From contig CAVOSJ010000004.1 of the NCBI GenBank assembly GCA_963698885.1, forward strand, positions 501,804-565,803: DNA of 64,000 bases, given 5' to 3'. Position 1 is the first letter of the stretch. The number at the start of each line of letters is the position of its first letter. The stretch is from JBARKJ01 sp963698885 (lineage in GTDB: Bacteria; Nitrospirota; JACRHJ01). This document shows, piece after piece, positions 26,901 through 35,317 of this stretch. The notes below the pieces were generated by a model. It made no database searches. It saw only the letters and a program-made list of their open reading frames with translations, and was not told the DNA's origin. The translations under genes and the position numbers were made by a program.

Positions 26901-27026
26901 GGCCTTACCATAGTGGGCGGGCTTATTTTCAGCCAGGCGCTCACCCTTTACACTACGCCGGTAGTGTACTTGTATCTCGACCGCTTCCGGCTTTGGATGC
27001 AGGGGCTAAAAGGAAAACGCGTATGA
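23946..27026 (+). CDS. RND multidrug efflux pump, second copy
   Basis: A 1026-residue HAE1-family RND pump, a clear paralogue of the one at 20502. It starts 'MNISEIFIKRPVATTLLTAG', keeps the relay Asp pair in 'VSTGFVVDDAIVVLENVTRH', and ends with 'GIVKKNGIMMVDFALEAE' and 'LTLYTTPVVYLYLDRF'. It probably assembles with the first pump into an MdtBC-like heterotrimer served by the same adaptor and the NodT-type channel downstream. Start ATG 23946 has no strong ribosome site, being preceded by the palindromic repeat. Repeat copies on both sides of the gene suggest it could have been inserted or duplicated as a unit. Intact. Confidence 0.92.
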   Translation: MNISEIFIKRPVATTLLTAGIILAGAVAFRLLPVSPLPQVDFPTISVSAGLPGADPETMATAVAAPLERQFGRIAGVTEMTSTSNRGATSITLQFDLSRDINGAARDVQAAINAARGYLPANLPNNPTYRKVNPADAPILIIALTSDTVPKVAMYDIASTVLQQRLSQVKGVGQVFVGGGALPAVRVDLNPTALSGYGISLEDVRAMLAATNANRPKGQLTNGGKTWEIYTNDQLHKADEYKNLVVAYRSGRAVLLKDVANVQDSVEDLRAGGLVNGKPAVMLVMFRQPGANIIDTVDSVRALMPQLKAEVPQGVDMSVVLDRTPPIRASLSHVEMTLVLAAMLVILVVFAFLRTVRATVIPGVAITVSVIGTFGIMYLFGYSLDNLSLMALTVSTGFVVDDAIVVLENVTRHIENGETPFQAALIGTREISFTVVSMSLSLIAVFIPLLLMGGIVGRLFREFAVVLSSAVFVSLVASLSTTPMMCAVMLRPASHYQRKRAYRISESIFNWMHRRYELSLGWALSHHLFMLLLLLATVGTSIYLFITVPKGFFPDQDNGRIVGNIQAAENISFQAMSGKLSKVVDIIKKDPEVDYVIGFTGGGGSTTNTARMFIALKPFAQRKSTMQEIMVRLRKKLAGVPGAPTFLQPVQDLRVGGRISSAMYQYTIQGDSQPEVTKWAQRMVQEMRTLPQLTDVNSDLQNKGLEATLVIDRPTAARLGITTQTIDDILYDAFGQRQVSITYTALNQYHVVMEVAPAFWQHPDTLKDIYVPSPDGTLSPLSAFTYYEPTNTTLAVNHQGQYPSVTASFNLVPGASLGDAVKAVEGAARKLVLPGNIHGSFSGTAQAFQTSLANEPLLILAALLSVYIVLGILYESYVHPVTILSTLPSAGVGAVLALMLTGTDLSVIAIIGVILLIGIVKKNGIMMVDFALEAERKDGMNPRDAIFQACLLRFRPIMMTTMAALLGAVPLAIGGGVGAELRRPLGLTIVGGLIFSQALTLYTTPVVYLYLDRFRLWMQGLKGKRV

Positions 27027-27039
27027 AACCCGTGATGAG

Positions 27040-27140
27040 GATGGAGCGTTCTCGGAGAAAAATTATCGTTGAACGTAAAATAGAAATACTGCCGATGAAG
27101 CGTAATTGTGAATAATAATTTTTCGGAGAGAATGCTCCAT
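27040..27140. repeat. Palindromic intergenic repeat, copy C (full length)
   Basis: Outer arms GATGGAGCGTTCTC and GAGAATGCTCCATC pair with one mismatch; the inner GAAAAATTAT/ATAATTTTTC arms and the CGTTGAACGTAAAA box match copy A. It separates the second pump gene from the outer-membrane factor gene. Confidence 0.8.
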
Positions 27141-27184
27141 CCGATGCATCTAAATAGAGGGTAACGGTTTTGCGGAGAATAAAA

Positions 27185-28676
27185 ATGGCAACATTAATCA
27201 AGTTTTTAGCGGCGGTTTCGATTTTATCGGCTCTTAGCGCCTGCGCGGTCGGGCCAGATTACGTACGGCCAGAGGCGGTGAAGGCGATGCCCCCGGCGTT
27301 CAAGGAGATGAGCGGATGGAAAGTCGCCGAGCCTAAGGACGACCGCATCCAGGGGCCGTGGTGGCAGATTTACGGCGACCCGCTTTTGAGTAGCCTTGAG
27401 GACAAGGTGAACGTATCGAACCAGAACATCAAGATGGCGGAGGCGCAGTTCCAGCAGGCGCGCGCTCTGGTCATGGCGGCGCGGTCCGCCTATTTCCCGA
27501 CAATCGGGATAGGCGCTTCCTTCAGCCCGGTCGAGCCCTTCGACCACCACTACTTCCAATTTCGGGAAAGCCCAGCAACAGCGTACTGAGATATCGGATT
27601 ATTCCCTGCCGGTCAGCGCTTCCTGGGAGCCGGACATCTGGGGCAAGGTACGCAGGAGCGTCGAGTCCAACCGCGCGAACGCCCAGGCGAGCGCGGCGGA
27701 CTTGGCTGCGGCCAAGCTCAGCATACAGACCGAACTGGCGCAGGATTACTTCCAGCTTCGCGCGCTGGACGCCCAGAAGAAGCTCTTCGACACGTCGGTC
27801 TCGCTCTACCAGGAATCGCTTGAATTGACGACGAACCGCTATAACGCGGGCGTGGCGTCCGAGGCGGACATCGCCCAGGCGGACACGCTTCTAAAGACAA
27901 CCAAGGCCCAGGCAATAGATATCGGCGTACTGCGGGCGCAGCTTGAACATGCGGTCGCCCTGCTCACCGGTACGCCCGCGTCCAGTTTTTCGCTTCCCCC
28001 AGAACCGCTTAATGGCCCGTTAGATACGCCTGTTCCGGCAGTCCCCGTCGGGGTGCCGTCGGAGTTACTCGAACGCAGGCCGGACGTCGCGTCGGCGGAG
28101 AGTCAGATGGCCGCGGCTAACGCGCAGATAGGCGTCGCCGAAGCCGCATATTACCCGTCCGTTACTTTCAGCGCATCGGGCGGCTTCCAGAGTTCGAGCT
28201 GGTCAAAGTGGTTCACATGGCCGAGCCGCTTCTGGTCTTTCGGGCCGTCGGTGGAATGGACGATATTCGACGGCGGCTTGAGAAAAGCGCAGACGGAGGA
28301 GGCGCGGGCGACGTACGACGCAAACGTAGCAAGCTACCGTGAGACCACGCTCGTGGCTTTCCAGGAGGTGGAGGATAACCTGGCCGCTCTAAGGATACTG
28401 GAGGAAGAGGCCGAGGCGGAGGACGAAGCGGTAAAGGCCGCTCAGAAATCGACCGAGATAACGACGAACCAGTACAAGGCCGGAACTGCCGCTTACTTGA
28501 ACGTGATAACCGCCGAGACTGCGGAGCTTGGCAACGAGAGGACCGCCATAGACGTCCTCGGCAAGCGTCTGAACGCCAGCGTGCTCCTTATCAAGGCCCT
28601 CGGCGGCGGCTGGGACGCCTCAACCCTGCCGCAGGCAAAGGAGCTGACGACGTTCAAGGATATAAATAAACAGTAG
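27185..28676 (+). CDS. Outer-membrane efflux lipoprotein (NodT/OprM family), one frameshift
   Basis: ATG 27185 begins a lipoprotein signal ending in the lipobox 'LSALSAC'. Next is 'GPDYVRPE', diagnostic of NodT/OprM-type channels, then 'WWQIYGDPLLSSLEDKV'. The frame changes near 27555 and resumes as 'NFGKAQQQRTEISDYSLPVS', running to 28676 with the second-repeat motif 'ERRPDVASAESQMAAANAQI'. Corrected length is about 497 residues, normal for a TolC-type channel forming a trimer in the outer membrane. The break is a single base and is probably a sequencing error. It completes the efflux cluster. Confidence 0.87.
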
Positions 28677-28708
28677 TAGTAGATACGCGGCTGAATAGCA
28701 GGTGATTG

Positions 28709-28745
28709 AACCCACCCCTGAAAATGGGGGTGGGTTTTATTTTTC
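28709..28745 (+). terminator. Rho-independent terminator of the efflux cluster
   Basis: AACCCACCCC (28709-28718) pairs with GGGGTGGGTT (28727-28736) and is followed by a T-rich run. Confidence 0.85.
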
Positions 28746-28838
28746 GGTTGAGGGCGTGACGCCCTCTACGGCGGAGGCGAAGCCGGGGGTTATCTTAACA
28801 GATCGCGCAAATTTCCCTTTATAAATTCTGTTCCTTTT

Positions 28839-29027
28839 CTAATCCTCGATATCATCTTTCGGCAGGTCTATTTCCTTTTTTTGTCCTTTCCACTGAAAGC
28901 TTAAATGGAAAAGCTCTATATCTATGAGACCTTCTCCCTTATTCCATTGAAAACTGGCAGCACCTTTTGATTTTAAAAATTTTTCTACTAACTTCATTCC
29001 TTCTTCTATCTGTTCTATGTTTTCCAT
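28839..29027 (-). CDS. Small hypothetical protein (62 aa)
   Basis: I do not recognise a family. The product is acidic and soluble: an N-terminal helix ('ENIEQIEEGMKLVEKFLKSK') followed by a short beta-like region with aromatic pairs ('SFQWNKGEG', 'SFQWKGQKKE') and an acidic end 'DDIED'. The repeated SFQWxxG motif may form a beta-hairpin. AGAGAGG lies 6 bases before the ATG, which supports real translation. It sits between the efflux terminator and the propeller gene with its own spacing. Composition is more AT-rich than the neighbouring efflux genes. Confidence 0.6.
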   Translation of the reverse strand: MENIEQIEEGMKLVEKFLKSKGAASFQWNKGEGLIDIELFHLSFQWKGQKKEIDLPKDDIED

Positions 29028-29063
29028 TATAACCTCTCTTTATATATTTGGATTCTTGTTCTG

Positions 29064-30493
29064 CTATTGGACGGGAATCTTTGTCACGGTGCCGTCGCCT
29101 TCGTTCGTCACCCACATATTTGCACCGTCGAAAGCTATGCCCATGGGAAGGTTCCCCACAGTGTAGGTGCCCACGTTGGTCCCGTCGCTGGCCTTCATCT
29201 CGGTCACGGTGTTGTCACTCTGGTTCGCCACCCAGATGTTTGCGCCATCGAAGGCTATGGCCCTGGGATTATACCCTGCGGGGTAGGTGCCCACGAGGGA
29301 GCCGTCGCTGGCCTTCAGCTTAGTCACGTTGTTGCTATTCAAGTTTGTCACCCAGATGTTTGTACCGTCGAAGGCTACGCCAACGGGGGTATTCCCCACG
29401 GGATAGGTGCCCACGACAGTCCCCGCTGCTATTGAGCTTCAACACATTGTTGTTCTCCGCGCTCTCCACCGCCACCCAAATGTTCGCGCCGTCGAAGGCT
29501 ATACCCATGGGATAGTTCCCCACGTTATAGGTGCCCACGACGGTCCCACTGCTATTAAGTTTCATCACGCTGCTGAAATTGTTCGTCAACCCAGATGTTT
29601 ACGCCGTCGAAGGCTATGCCATAGGGGGTATTCCCCACGCTGTAGGTGCCCAAGTTGTACCCGTCGCTGGCGCGCAGCTTAGTCACAGTGCCGTCATTCT
29701 CAGTTCCCCACCCAGATGTTTACGCCGTCGAAGGCTATGCCAGTGAGAGCGGCTCCCCACAGTGTAAGTGCCAATGAGTAAACCATCGCTGGCGTTCAAC
29801 TTGGTTACGTTGTTGCTACCTTGGTTCGTCACCCAGATGTTTGTCACCGTCAAAGGCTACGCCATAGGGACTTGTTCCTGTCGGGAGTCGCCCTACGGTA
29901 AGATCTTTGCCGCCAAATTCGCGCCGCAACCGTTTGCACGCTGGAGATACTGCTTGAAATCCCCCGCGGTGGCAGCGCGGCCAGCCTCCGCAATGATACT
30001 GTTTGTCAAGGTCGTTTCGGTTGATTGAGCACGGCTACTTCGGTTGATACTCGCCGTCTCGGCTGATTCCGCGCGAGTAACCTCCATTGGCAAATTCGCC
30101 GCCATATTATTAAAGGATGTCCAATCCAGATTGCTGAGCCAGCCGCTGGTTAGGACGTGGCCTGCGGGCCCACGGCTCCATACGTTACCGGGAAATTGGC
30201 CGATGTGCCATATCCGTTCACGACCTTGACGTCATATGTGCCAGGCACGGAATATACTCGGCAACTGCGCCGTAACCCCGATTTTCGTGGTCCGTCCCAA
30301 CGTTCGCTGAATAAGTTCGCCATTAAAAAAGACTTTAGAGCCTTTTCCATAAACAAGATTCTTCCCAATAACCGTATCTGGTTATTAGTGAAGTTTATGT
30401 TAGCCGACGTAATGACAGGGGCGGCATATGCGGACGCGGCGAAAAGAGAAAAATAAAAGCGGTTAATACCCAGACCCGGAACAGATTTTTCAT
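29064..30493 (-). pseudogene. Secreted IPT/TIG plus beta-propeller protein, many frameshifts
   Basis: Start ATG 30493 follows a perfect AAGGAGG site. A signal peptide ending 'ASAYA' (after one frame change) leads into an IPT/TIG-like domain ('PVITSANINFTNNQI', 'GSKVFFNGELIQRTLGR', 'VPGTYDVKVVNGYGTSANFP'). A helical Ala/Glu/Arg-rich section follows ('MEVTRAESAETASINRSSRA'), then about six 38-40-residue repeats of the form 'GIAFDGANIWVAN...VTKL.ASDG..VGTY.VGN.P', which is the YVTN/NHL-type propeller pattern. At least five frame changes break the gene, around 30440, 30370, 30270, 29890 and 29420-29720. All pieces remain good protein, so sequencing indels are likely. Probably a surface or extracellular binding protein. 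Confidence 0.65.
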
Positions 30494-31090
30494 TAGAAGT
30501 CGCCTCCTTAAGACTCATAGGAAAATTTCGTTGACGCATTTACTCATAAACAAAACGGACAGTCAAAAATAAAAAATTAATGCAAATTTCCCCTACTTAA
30601 TAGCTTCTCTTGATTCCCGCGCCAAGCCGTCATTATTTAACGCCGATTCATATATAAGTGGCTTTATGGATGATTTTTTCCGGGTGCGATTTCGTGCATT
30701 TTACCCTATCCGGGGGCCGTTTTTGCGCCAAAAAGGAGGGGTTTTGAGACATCGTTTTTAAAGGGGGTTCAGGGCTATTTTCTTTTATTTGATAGGCACT
30801 TGCGCCGCTTTTTTGCTCAATTTCAGGCAGCGGAAAATCGGCATTTCGCCTCCTGCAACTAACTGAAAAATAAGGATTTTTATCGGAGCATTTTCGCAAA
30901 TTTCTTATCCCCGCACTCTTAAATAAAGACTTTTTTATTTGACGCCTTAAAGCCGCCGCGTCCGTCATTAAGAAACTTGAAAATGGCCGCTGCATTTCGC
31001 GGTATCCGCTTGACATCGAATGGAGGATTCAGTAGGCTTATCCGATAGTTTTATTCTTTATGCAAGACCCTTTCGGAGGCCGGCAGAGGT
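30494..31090. other. Gene-free gap before crcB
   Basis: No convincing gene. One minus-strand frame (30648-31016, 122 codons) has no ribosome site, no recognisable domain and odd composition, so I leave it out. The stretch is AT-richer than its surroundings. I looked for a fluoride riboswitch before crcB and did not find its conserved core. Confidence 0.5.
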
Positions 31091-31469
31091 ATGTGGTCAA
31101 AGCTTATTCTGATTGCCGTCGCCGGGACGGCCGGTACTTTATCCCGTTACTGGGTTTCAGGATTGACTTACCAGGTCATGGGTTCCAAATTTGCCTACGG
31201 GACCCTGGCCGTGAACTTCATCGGCTGCTTTTTATTCGGCCTGGTCTGGACCCTCTCCGAGGAAAGGATGGCCATATCCACCCTTACACGCACCGTCTAT
31301 ACTCGTGGGTTTCATGGGGGCGTTTACGACGTTCTCCACGTTCGCATTCGAGACGATGAACTACGTCAGGGACAGCCAGTATCTGCTTGCTTTCATTAAC
31401 GTTGCCGTAAGTTGTACGTTGGGTTTCGGGGCGATAGTCATCGGGGCATGGGTCGCGAAAATAATTTAA
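31091..31469 (+). CDS. crcB: Fluoride exporter CrcB (Fluc), one frameshift
   Basis: ATG 31091 begins 'MWSKLILIAVAGTAGTLSRY', the usual Fluc N-terminus with the conserved GT..G...RY, then 'GTLAVNFIGCFLFGLVWTL'. Near 31300 the frame changes and the signature 'GFMGAFTTFSTFAFETMNY' appears, followed by 'LAFINVAVSCTLGFGAIVIG'. Corrected length is 126 residues with four membrane helices, as expected for a dimeric fluoride channel in the inner membrane that relieves fluoride toxicity. One missing base explains the break. It is followed after 36 bases by a DUF190 gene, a frequent partner. Confidence 0.85.
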
Positions 31470-31505
31470 CTCTTTCCATACGTTAGAGAGTGCGGGGGCC
31501 ATCAT

Positions 31506-31847
31506 ATGAAACTGCCGGAAGAGGCGGAGCTTTTAAGGATATTCATAGGCGAGAGCGACAGGTATAAAGGCAAACCCCTTTACGAAGCCATCGTCGAAGA
31601 GGCCCGGCGGCAGAACCTCGGCGGGGCTACCGTCTTCCGCGGCCTCCTGGGGTACGGCGCGCACAGCCGTATGCACACCGCGAAGCTGCTCCGGCTTTCG
31701 GAAGACCTGCCGGTGGTTATCGAGATCGTGGATTCAACGGAGAAGATACAAGCATTCCTGCCGGACCTGGACCGCATGATGGACGAGGGGCTGGTCACGG
31801 TGGAGCGGGCGAAGGTCCTGGTCTACAGGCACGGTAAAGAGAAATAA
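31506..31847 (+). CDS. DUF190 family protein
   Basis: A 113-residue soluble protein with the DUF190 pattern: 'LRIFIGESDRYKGKPLYEAI', 'GGATVFRGLLGYGAHSRMHT' and 'LPVVIEIVDSTEKIQAFLPD'. The fold is PII-like (alpha/beta ferredoxin type), which suggests ligand sensing, but the family's function is not settled. DUF190 genes are frequently found next to crcB, as here, so a link to fluoride handling is reasonable inference. It is intact and probably co-transcribed with crcB. Confidence 0.88.
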   Translation: MKLPEEAELLRIFIGESDRYKGKPLYEAIVEEARRQNLGGATVFRGLLGYGAHSRMHTAKLLRLSEDLPVVIEIVDSTEKIQAFLPDLDRMMDEGLVTVERAKVLVYRHGKEK

Positions 31848-31883
31848 TCACGCCACTCTCCTTATTACACGGAGGTTTATCCA

Positions 31884-32738
31884 TTGTTCCTGAAGATTTT
31901 GATACTCTCGGTAATCCAGGGGGCCGCCGAGCTTTTGCCGGTTTCAAGCTCCGCGCACGTCATCATAGCCGAGAAGCTGATGGGGCTCGACCCGACCAGT
32001 CCCAGCATGACGCTTTTACTGGTGATGCTCCATACCGGCACGATGTTCGCGGTGATCGTCTATTTTTGGAAGTCGTGGCGGGCCAGCTTCTTTTCCTCAA
32101 AGGAAAAGTTCTGGGAAGCGGTTAAATATATTGCGGTCGCTACGGCAATTACGGGAGTAATCGGGTTGACGATCAAGTATTTTATTGAGAAATACGTGTT
32201 CAAAGACGTCCCCCATGCCCAGATCGAGCTCCTTTTCGGTAACCTGACGCTGATCTCCGTGTCTCTGGCCGCGGTAGGGGTGTTAATAATACTGGCTGGG
32301 ATAAACAGGAAACGGTCGGGGAAAATTACCAGCTTGGGAATGCGGGAATCTTCGTTGATTGGCGCGGTCCAGGGCCTTTGCCTTCCGTTTCGGGGGTTTT
32401 CCCGCTCCGGCGCGACAATATCCGTCGGGCTTCTCTTGAATATCGCAAAGGACAAGGCGGAGGAGTTCAGTTTTGCGCTCGCCGTCGTGCTCACTCCGCC
32501 GGTAGTTGCGCGTGAAGTCCTGCGCCTGATAAAGGCTAAGCATGCAGGACCGGCAGGCGGGTTGCATCTTGCAATTTTCTATCCGAGCTTGTTGGGGATG
32601 TGCCTCAGTTTTATTTCAGGGTTACTTGCCCTTAGCTGGCTTTCAAACTGGCTGGAGAAGGGCAAGTGGCAAGTCTTCGGCTTTTACTGCATCTGCGTTT
32701 CAGTAGTGGTATTCATGCTCCAAAAATTCGGATATTAA
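31884..32738 (+). CDS. uppP: Undecaprenyl-diphosphate phosphatase (BacA/UppP)
   Basis: A 284-residue polytopic membrane protein of the BacA family. The first catalytic motif is 'VIQGAAELLPVSSSAHVII' (residues 10-28, with Gln/Glu-rich and PVSSS parts) and the second is 'GFSRSGATISVGLLL'. It removes one phosphate from undecaprenyl diphosphate so that the lipid carrier for peptidoglycan and other envelope glycans can be reused. The start is a TTG at 31884 with GGAGG 9 bases upstream. The first motif has Ala-Ala-Glu-Leu where many homologues have Glu-Gly-Leu-Thr-Glu, and His in 'SSAH' replaces the more usual 'STGH'. Intact; 36 bases after the DUF190 gene. Confidence 0.88.
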   Translation: MFLKILILSVIQGAAELLPVSSSAHVIIAEKLMGLDPTSPSMTLLLVMLHTGTMFAVIVYFWKSWRASFFSSKEKFWEAVKYIAVATAITGVIGLTIKYFIEKYVFKDVPHAQIELLFGNLTLISVSLAAVGVLIILAGINRKRSGKITSLGMRESSLIGAVQGLCLPFRGFSRSGATISVGLLLNIAKDKAEEFSFALAVVLTPPVVAREVLRLIKAKHAGPAGGLHLAIFYPSLLGMCLSFISGLLALSWLSNWLEKGKWQVFGFYCICVSVVVFMLQKFGY

Positions 32739-32749
32739 CGTGAGGGCGA

Positions 32750-32764
32750 GGCGGCTTCGCCGCC
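32750..32764. terminator. Short GC-rich hairpin after uppP
   Basis: GGCGGC and GCCGCC around a TTC loop, in the gap between converging genes. No T-run follows, so it would be a weak terminator. Confidence 0.35.
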
Positions 32765-32812
32765 AACTCCCTCTGGCGCGGGTCCTGTCTTAGCCCAGAC
32801 ATCTGTTTTTTA

Positions 32813-33265
32813 TCATCCGTGTACGCTGCTTATAAGCTGGAGTCTCGTCTCTCGCAGACGGTTCGATATTACCTGCGCGAGCTTCTCCATTATGACAAAC
32901 CCCGTATGGCAATTATCCTTCAGGAACATCCTTAAGTTCTCCCCGTCCACCGCGACCACGCTGGAGTCCTCTATGGCCCGCGCCGAGGCGGTGAAGCGGT
33001 ATGGCTGTACCATCGCCGACCATCCGAAGGCCTCGCCGGATGAGGCTACATGCACCACGGCCTCCTGATGCCTCGCCGTCTCGAACTGGACGGCCACCTT
33101 TCCTTTGAGCATGACGTAGAGTTTCCTCGCCTCTTCGTTCTCGGTAAAAATGAACGCGCCCCTGGGATAATCTACCAGCTCGGATATGTCTTCCAGGTTT
33201 TCGAGCTCACGCGCGCTCAGCCCGTCGAAAAGATCCAGTTTCCTTAGCGTATCGGCTGGGACCAT
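32813..33265 (-). CDS. Cyclic-nucleotide-binding domain protein, no DNA-binding domain
   Basis: A 150-residue protein consisting essentially of one CRP-type cNMP-binding domain: 'LFDGLSARELENLEDISEL' helix, beta-roll, and a phosphate-binding cassette around 'GEAFGWSAMVQPYRFTASAR', then the C-helix. The helix-turn-helix that CRP/FNR regulators carry after residue about 150 is absent, so it probably regulates by protein contact rather than by binding DNA. It lies 22 bases downstream of the hydrogenase large-subunit gene on the same strand, so it is likely part of that operon. The ligand cannot be determined from sequence. Confidence 0.8.
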   Translation of the reverse strand: MVPADTLRKLDLFDGLSARELENLEDISELVDYPRGAFIFTENEEARKLYVMLKGKVAVQFETARHQEAVVHVASSGEAFGWSAMVQPYRFTASARAIEDSSVVAVDGENLRMFLKDNCHTGFVIMEKLAQVISNRLRETRLQLISSVHG

Positions 33266-33287
33266 GACGACCTCCTTGACCGTCCGG

Positions 33288-34577
33288 CTACCGGTTTATA
33301 ATTATTTCTATTTCGTGTGTCGCACAGGATATGCACGGGTCGTAGGCCCGGACGAGCATTTTTAACCTGCCTGTTATCTCGTCCTCCCGCATGTCCATTA
33401 TCTGGGGCATCATAGCCCGCATGTCATCTTCTAAGTTGCCGATGTTCTGGCCGGTCGGAATTATGCAGTTCGCGTCTTTTATCTTGCCGTCCGAGTCGTA
33501 GGTGTAGTCGTGGAAAAGCGCGCCCCTCGGTGCCTCTACGATGCCCACGCCCCTCCCCGCCTTTGGGACAGAGTCCGCGCTTTCCCGCCTGACACCCTTA
33601 GTCAGGAGGCCGTCTATGGTGTTTATGGCGTCCTCCATGCAGTGGACGGTCTCCACCACCTGGGCCAAGTTTATCATAAACGGGTTATGACAGGGGGCGG
33701 TAAGCCCCAGGGCCTTCGCCGCTTCCCTGGCCCCGGGGTGAAGGAGGCTGTGGTTGTTGTTGAACCTCGCAAGGGCGCCCACCATGTACGAGCCCCGGTT
33801 CGCGCTTGCCCGTTTCGCAGTCGAGGTCGGTACTACCGTCTCCACGATCATGTCCTTGTAGTCGCGGGGTTTAATATCGTAGCCGTCCGAGGAGGTTATA
33901 TCGCCGGAATAGAACGGGTATTCATCAACCCCTTTAAGGGAGACGTACTCGGTCTCCCGCGTGAAGTCCGGGAAGGCGAATCCCTTGAAAAGCTCGACGG
34001 TATCGAACACGTCTGACCTCGCCTCGATAAGATGGCGCATAAGCTCCCGGAGCCTTGCTACCTCCGGGACGCATGTGAACCCGTTCACTGCCATCGTCAC
34101 CGGATGCACGTGTCTTCCGCCCACCACCGCGCAGATATCGTTCGCGAGGCCCTTCATCCTGAGGGCGCGCTTCACCACCTCGCCGTGCGTACCCGCAAGC
34201 GATATTACGCTCCCAGCGCCGAAGAGGTCCGGGGCCATAAGGAAGTACAGGTGCAGTATGTGGCTCTGCATCACTTCCCCGTGAAATATCAGTTTCCTCA
34301 GCGCGATGGTCTGTTCTGACGGGGCAAGCCCGAAGGCGTCCTCGGTCGCCTTGATTGATGCGGTTGTATGCGTCACGGCGCATATGCCGCATATGCGCGA
34401 GGCTATCCAGGACGCGTCGGTGTACCTCCTGCCCTGTAGCATCACCTCGAAGAACCGTGGGGACTCGACCACGTCGAAGCGGGCATCCAGAAGTTCCCCG
34501 TCCTTTACGTCGAGGACGATATTACCGTGTCCCTCCACCCGCGTCACACTGTCTATCTTGATGTTAAGATTTTTCAT
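33288..34577 (-). CDS. hydA: [NiFe] hydrogenase large subunit, group 3 (HydA-like)
   Basis: A 429-residue catalytic subunit. The nickel-binding pairs are both present: N-terminal 'RICGICAVTH' and C-terminal 'DPCISCATH'. The opening 'IKIDSVTRVEGHGNIVLDVK' (L0 region) is conserved. Only eight residues follow the final His, so any maturation tail is short. Length and the four-gene set place it in group 3b/3c soluble bidirectional hydrogenases (sulfhydrogenase type), which couple H2 with NAD(P)+/NAD(P)H in the cytoplasm. It is the last catalytic gene of the beta–gamma–delta–alpha operon and overlaps the small-subunit gene. Intact. Confidence 0.93.
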   Translation of the reverse strand: MKNLNIKIDSVTRVEGHGNIVLDVKDGELLDARFDVVESPRFFEVMLQGRRYTDASWIASRICGICAVTHTTASIKATEDAFGLAPSEQTIALRKLIFHGEVMQSHILHLYFLMAPDLFGAGSVISLAGTHGEVVKRALRMKGLANDICAVVGGRHVHPVTMAVNGFTCVPEVARLRELMRHLIEARSDVFDTVELFKGFAFPDFTRETEYVSLKGVDEYPFYSGDITSSDGYDIKPRDYKDMIVETVVPTSTAKRASANRGSYMVGALARFNNNHSLLHPGAREAAKALGLTAPCHNPFMINLAQVVETVHCMEDAINTIDGLLTKGVRRESADSVPKAGRGVGIVEAPRGALFHDYTYDSDGKIKDANCIIPTGQNIGNLEDDMRAMMPQIMDMREDEITGRLKMLVRAYDPCISCATHEIEIIINR

Positions 34578-35317
34578 GGGTTGAGGTCTCTTCCCAGTAG
34601 CCGTTGAACTCCCGCAGCTTCGCTATGTAGTCCTCTTCGCTCACGCCGTGCTCGGCCATGATGCGCCTGTGCGACAGGATGAACGGCTTGTCCACCATGC
34701 CCCTGCAGCCGCAGCACCCTAGCCCGTGAGCTGGGCATATGGCCCCGCAACCGGCCCTCGTTACCGGGCCCATGCACGTACAGTCCCCTGTCGAAGACGC
34801 AGATGTTCTCGGCCATCCTGCACTCGTTGCATATCGGGTAATCGGGGATGTTCGGCCTCTTGCCCAGGATAAGCGAGCGGAACACCTCGAGAAATTCCTT
34901 CTTGTCTATCGGACAGCCATAGATATTAAAATCCACCGCCACGTAGTGCGAAAGCGGCCGTACGGGCATTGTGTCGAAGGACCCCGCCTTGTCGCCATAT
35001 ACATATTCCATGGTCTTTTCCGGGTCGTGGAAGTTCTTCAGAGCGTAAAGTCCGCCTTGCACCGCGCACGCCCCCATGGCAACTACTATCTTCGCCCTTC
35101 CGCGTATGGCCTTAAGTTCATCAACTTCGCTTTCGCGCGTTATCGCCCCGTCTATTATGGCTATATCGTAATCGTCGCACTTTTCGTCTATGACTTCCCT
35201 GAAGTTGACGAACTCCACCTGGCTAATTATGTCCGGGAGGCGCTCTTCCATCTCCAGCATGATAAGCGAGCAGCCTTCGCAGCTTGTGAACGCGAACACG
35301 GCCACCTTGGGTTTCAC
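34564..35317 (-). CDS. hydD: [NiFe] hydrogenase small subunit (HydD-like), one frameshift
   Basis: The GTG start at 35317 shares one base with the gamma-subunit stop. The product begins 'VKPKVAVFAFTSCEGCS' (first cluster ligands) and continues through 'GACAVQGGLYALKN' and 'ICNECRMAENIC'. An extra base near 34765 shifts the frame; corrected, the sequence reads 'LYCMGPVTRAGCGAICPAHG' and 'GCCGCRGMVDKP', restoring the proximal and other Fe-S ligands expected in group 3 small subunits. Corrected length is about 250 residues. The subunit passes electrons between the NiFe site and the beta/gamma subunits. Confidence 0.88.

Noticed and set aside
29064..29890. Regular 114-117-base repeats that might be a CRISPR array
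   Set aside because: The repeats encode propeller blades, are not separated by unique spacers of constant length, and no cas genes are nearby.
30648..31016. 122-residue minus-strand protein
   Set aside because: No ribosome site, biased composition and no recognisable domain.
31000..31090. Fluoride riboswitch upstream of crcB
   Set aside because: I could not find the conserved GGNGAUGG and CUGAUG cores.
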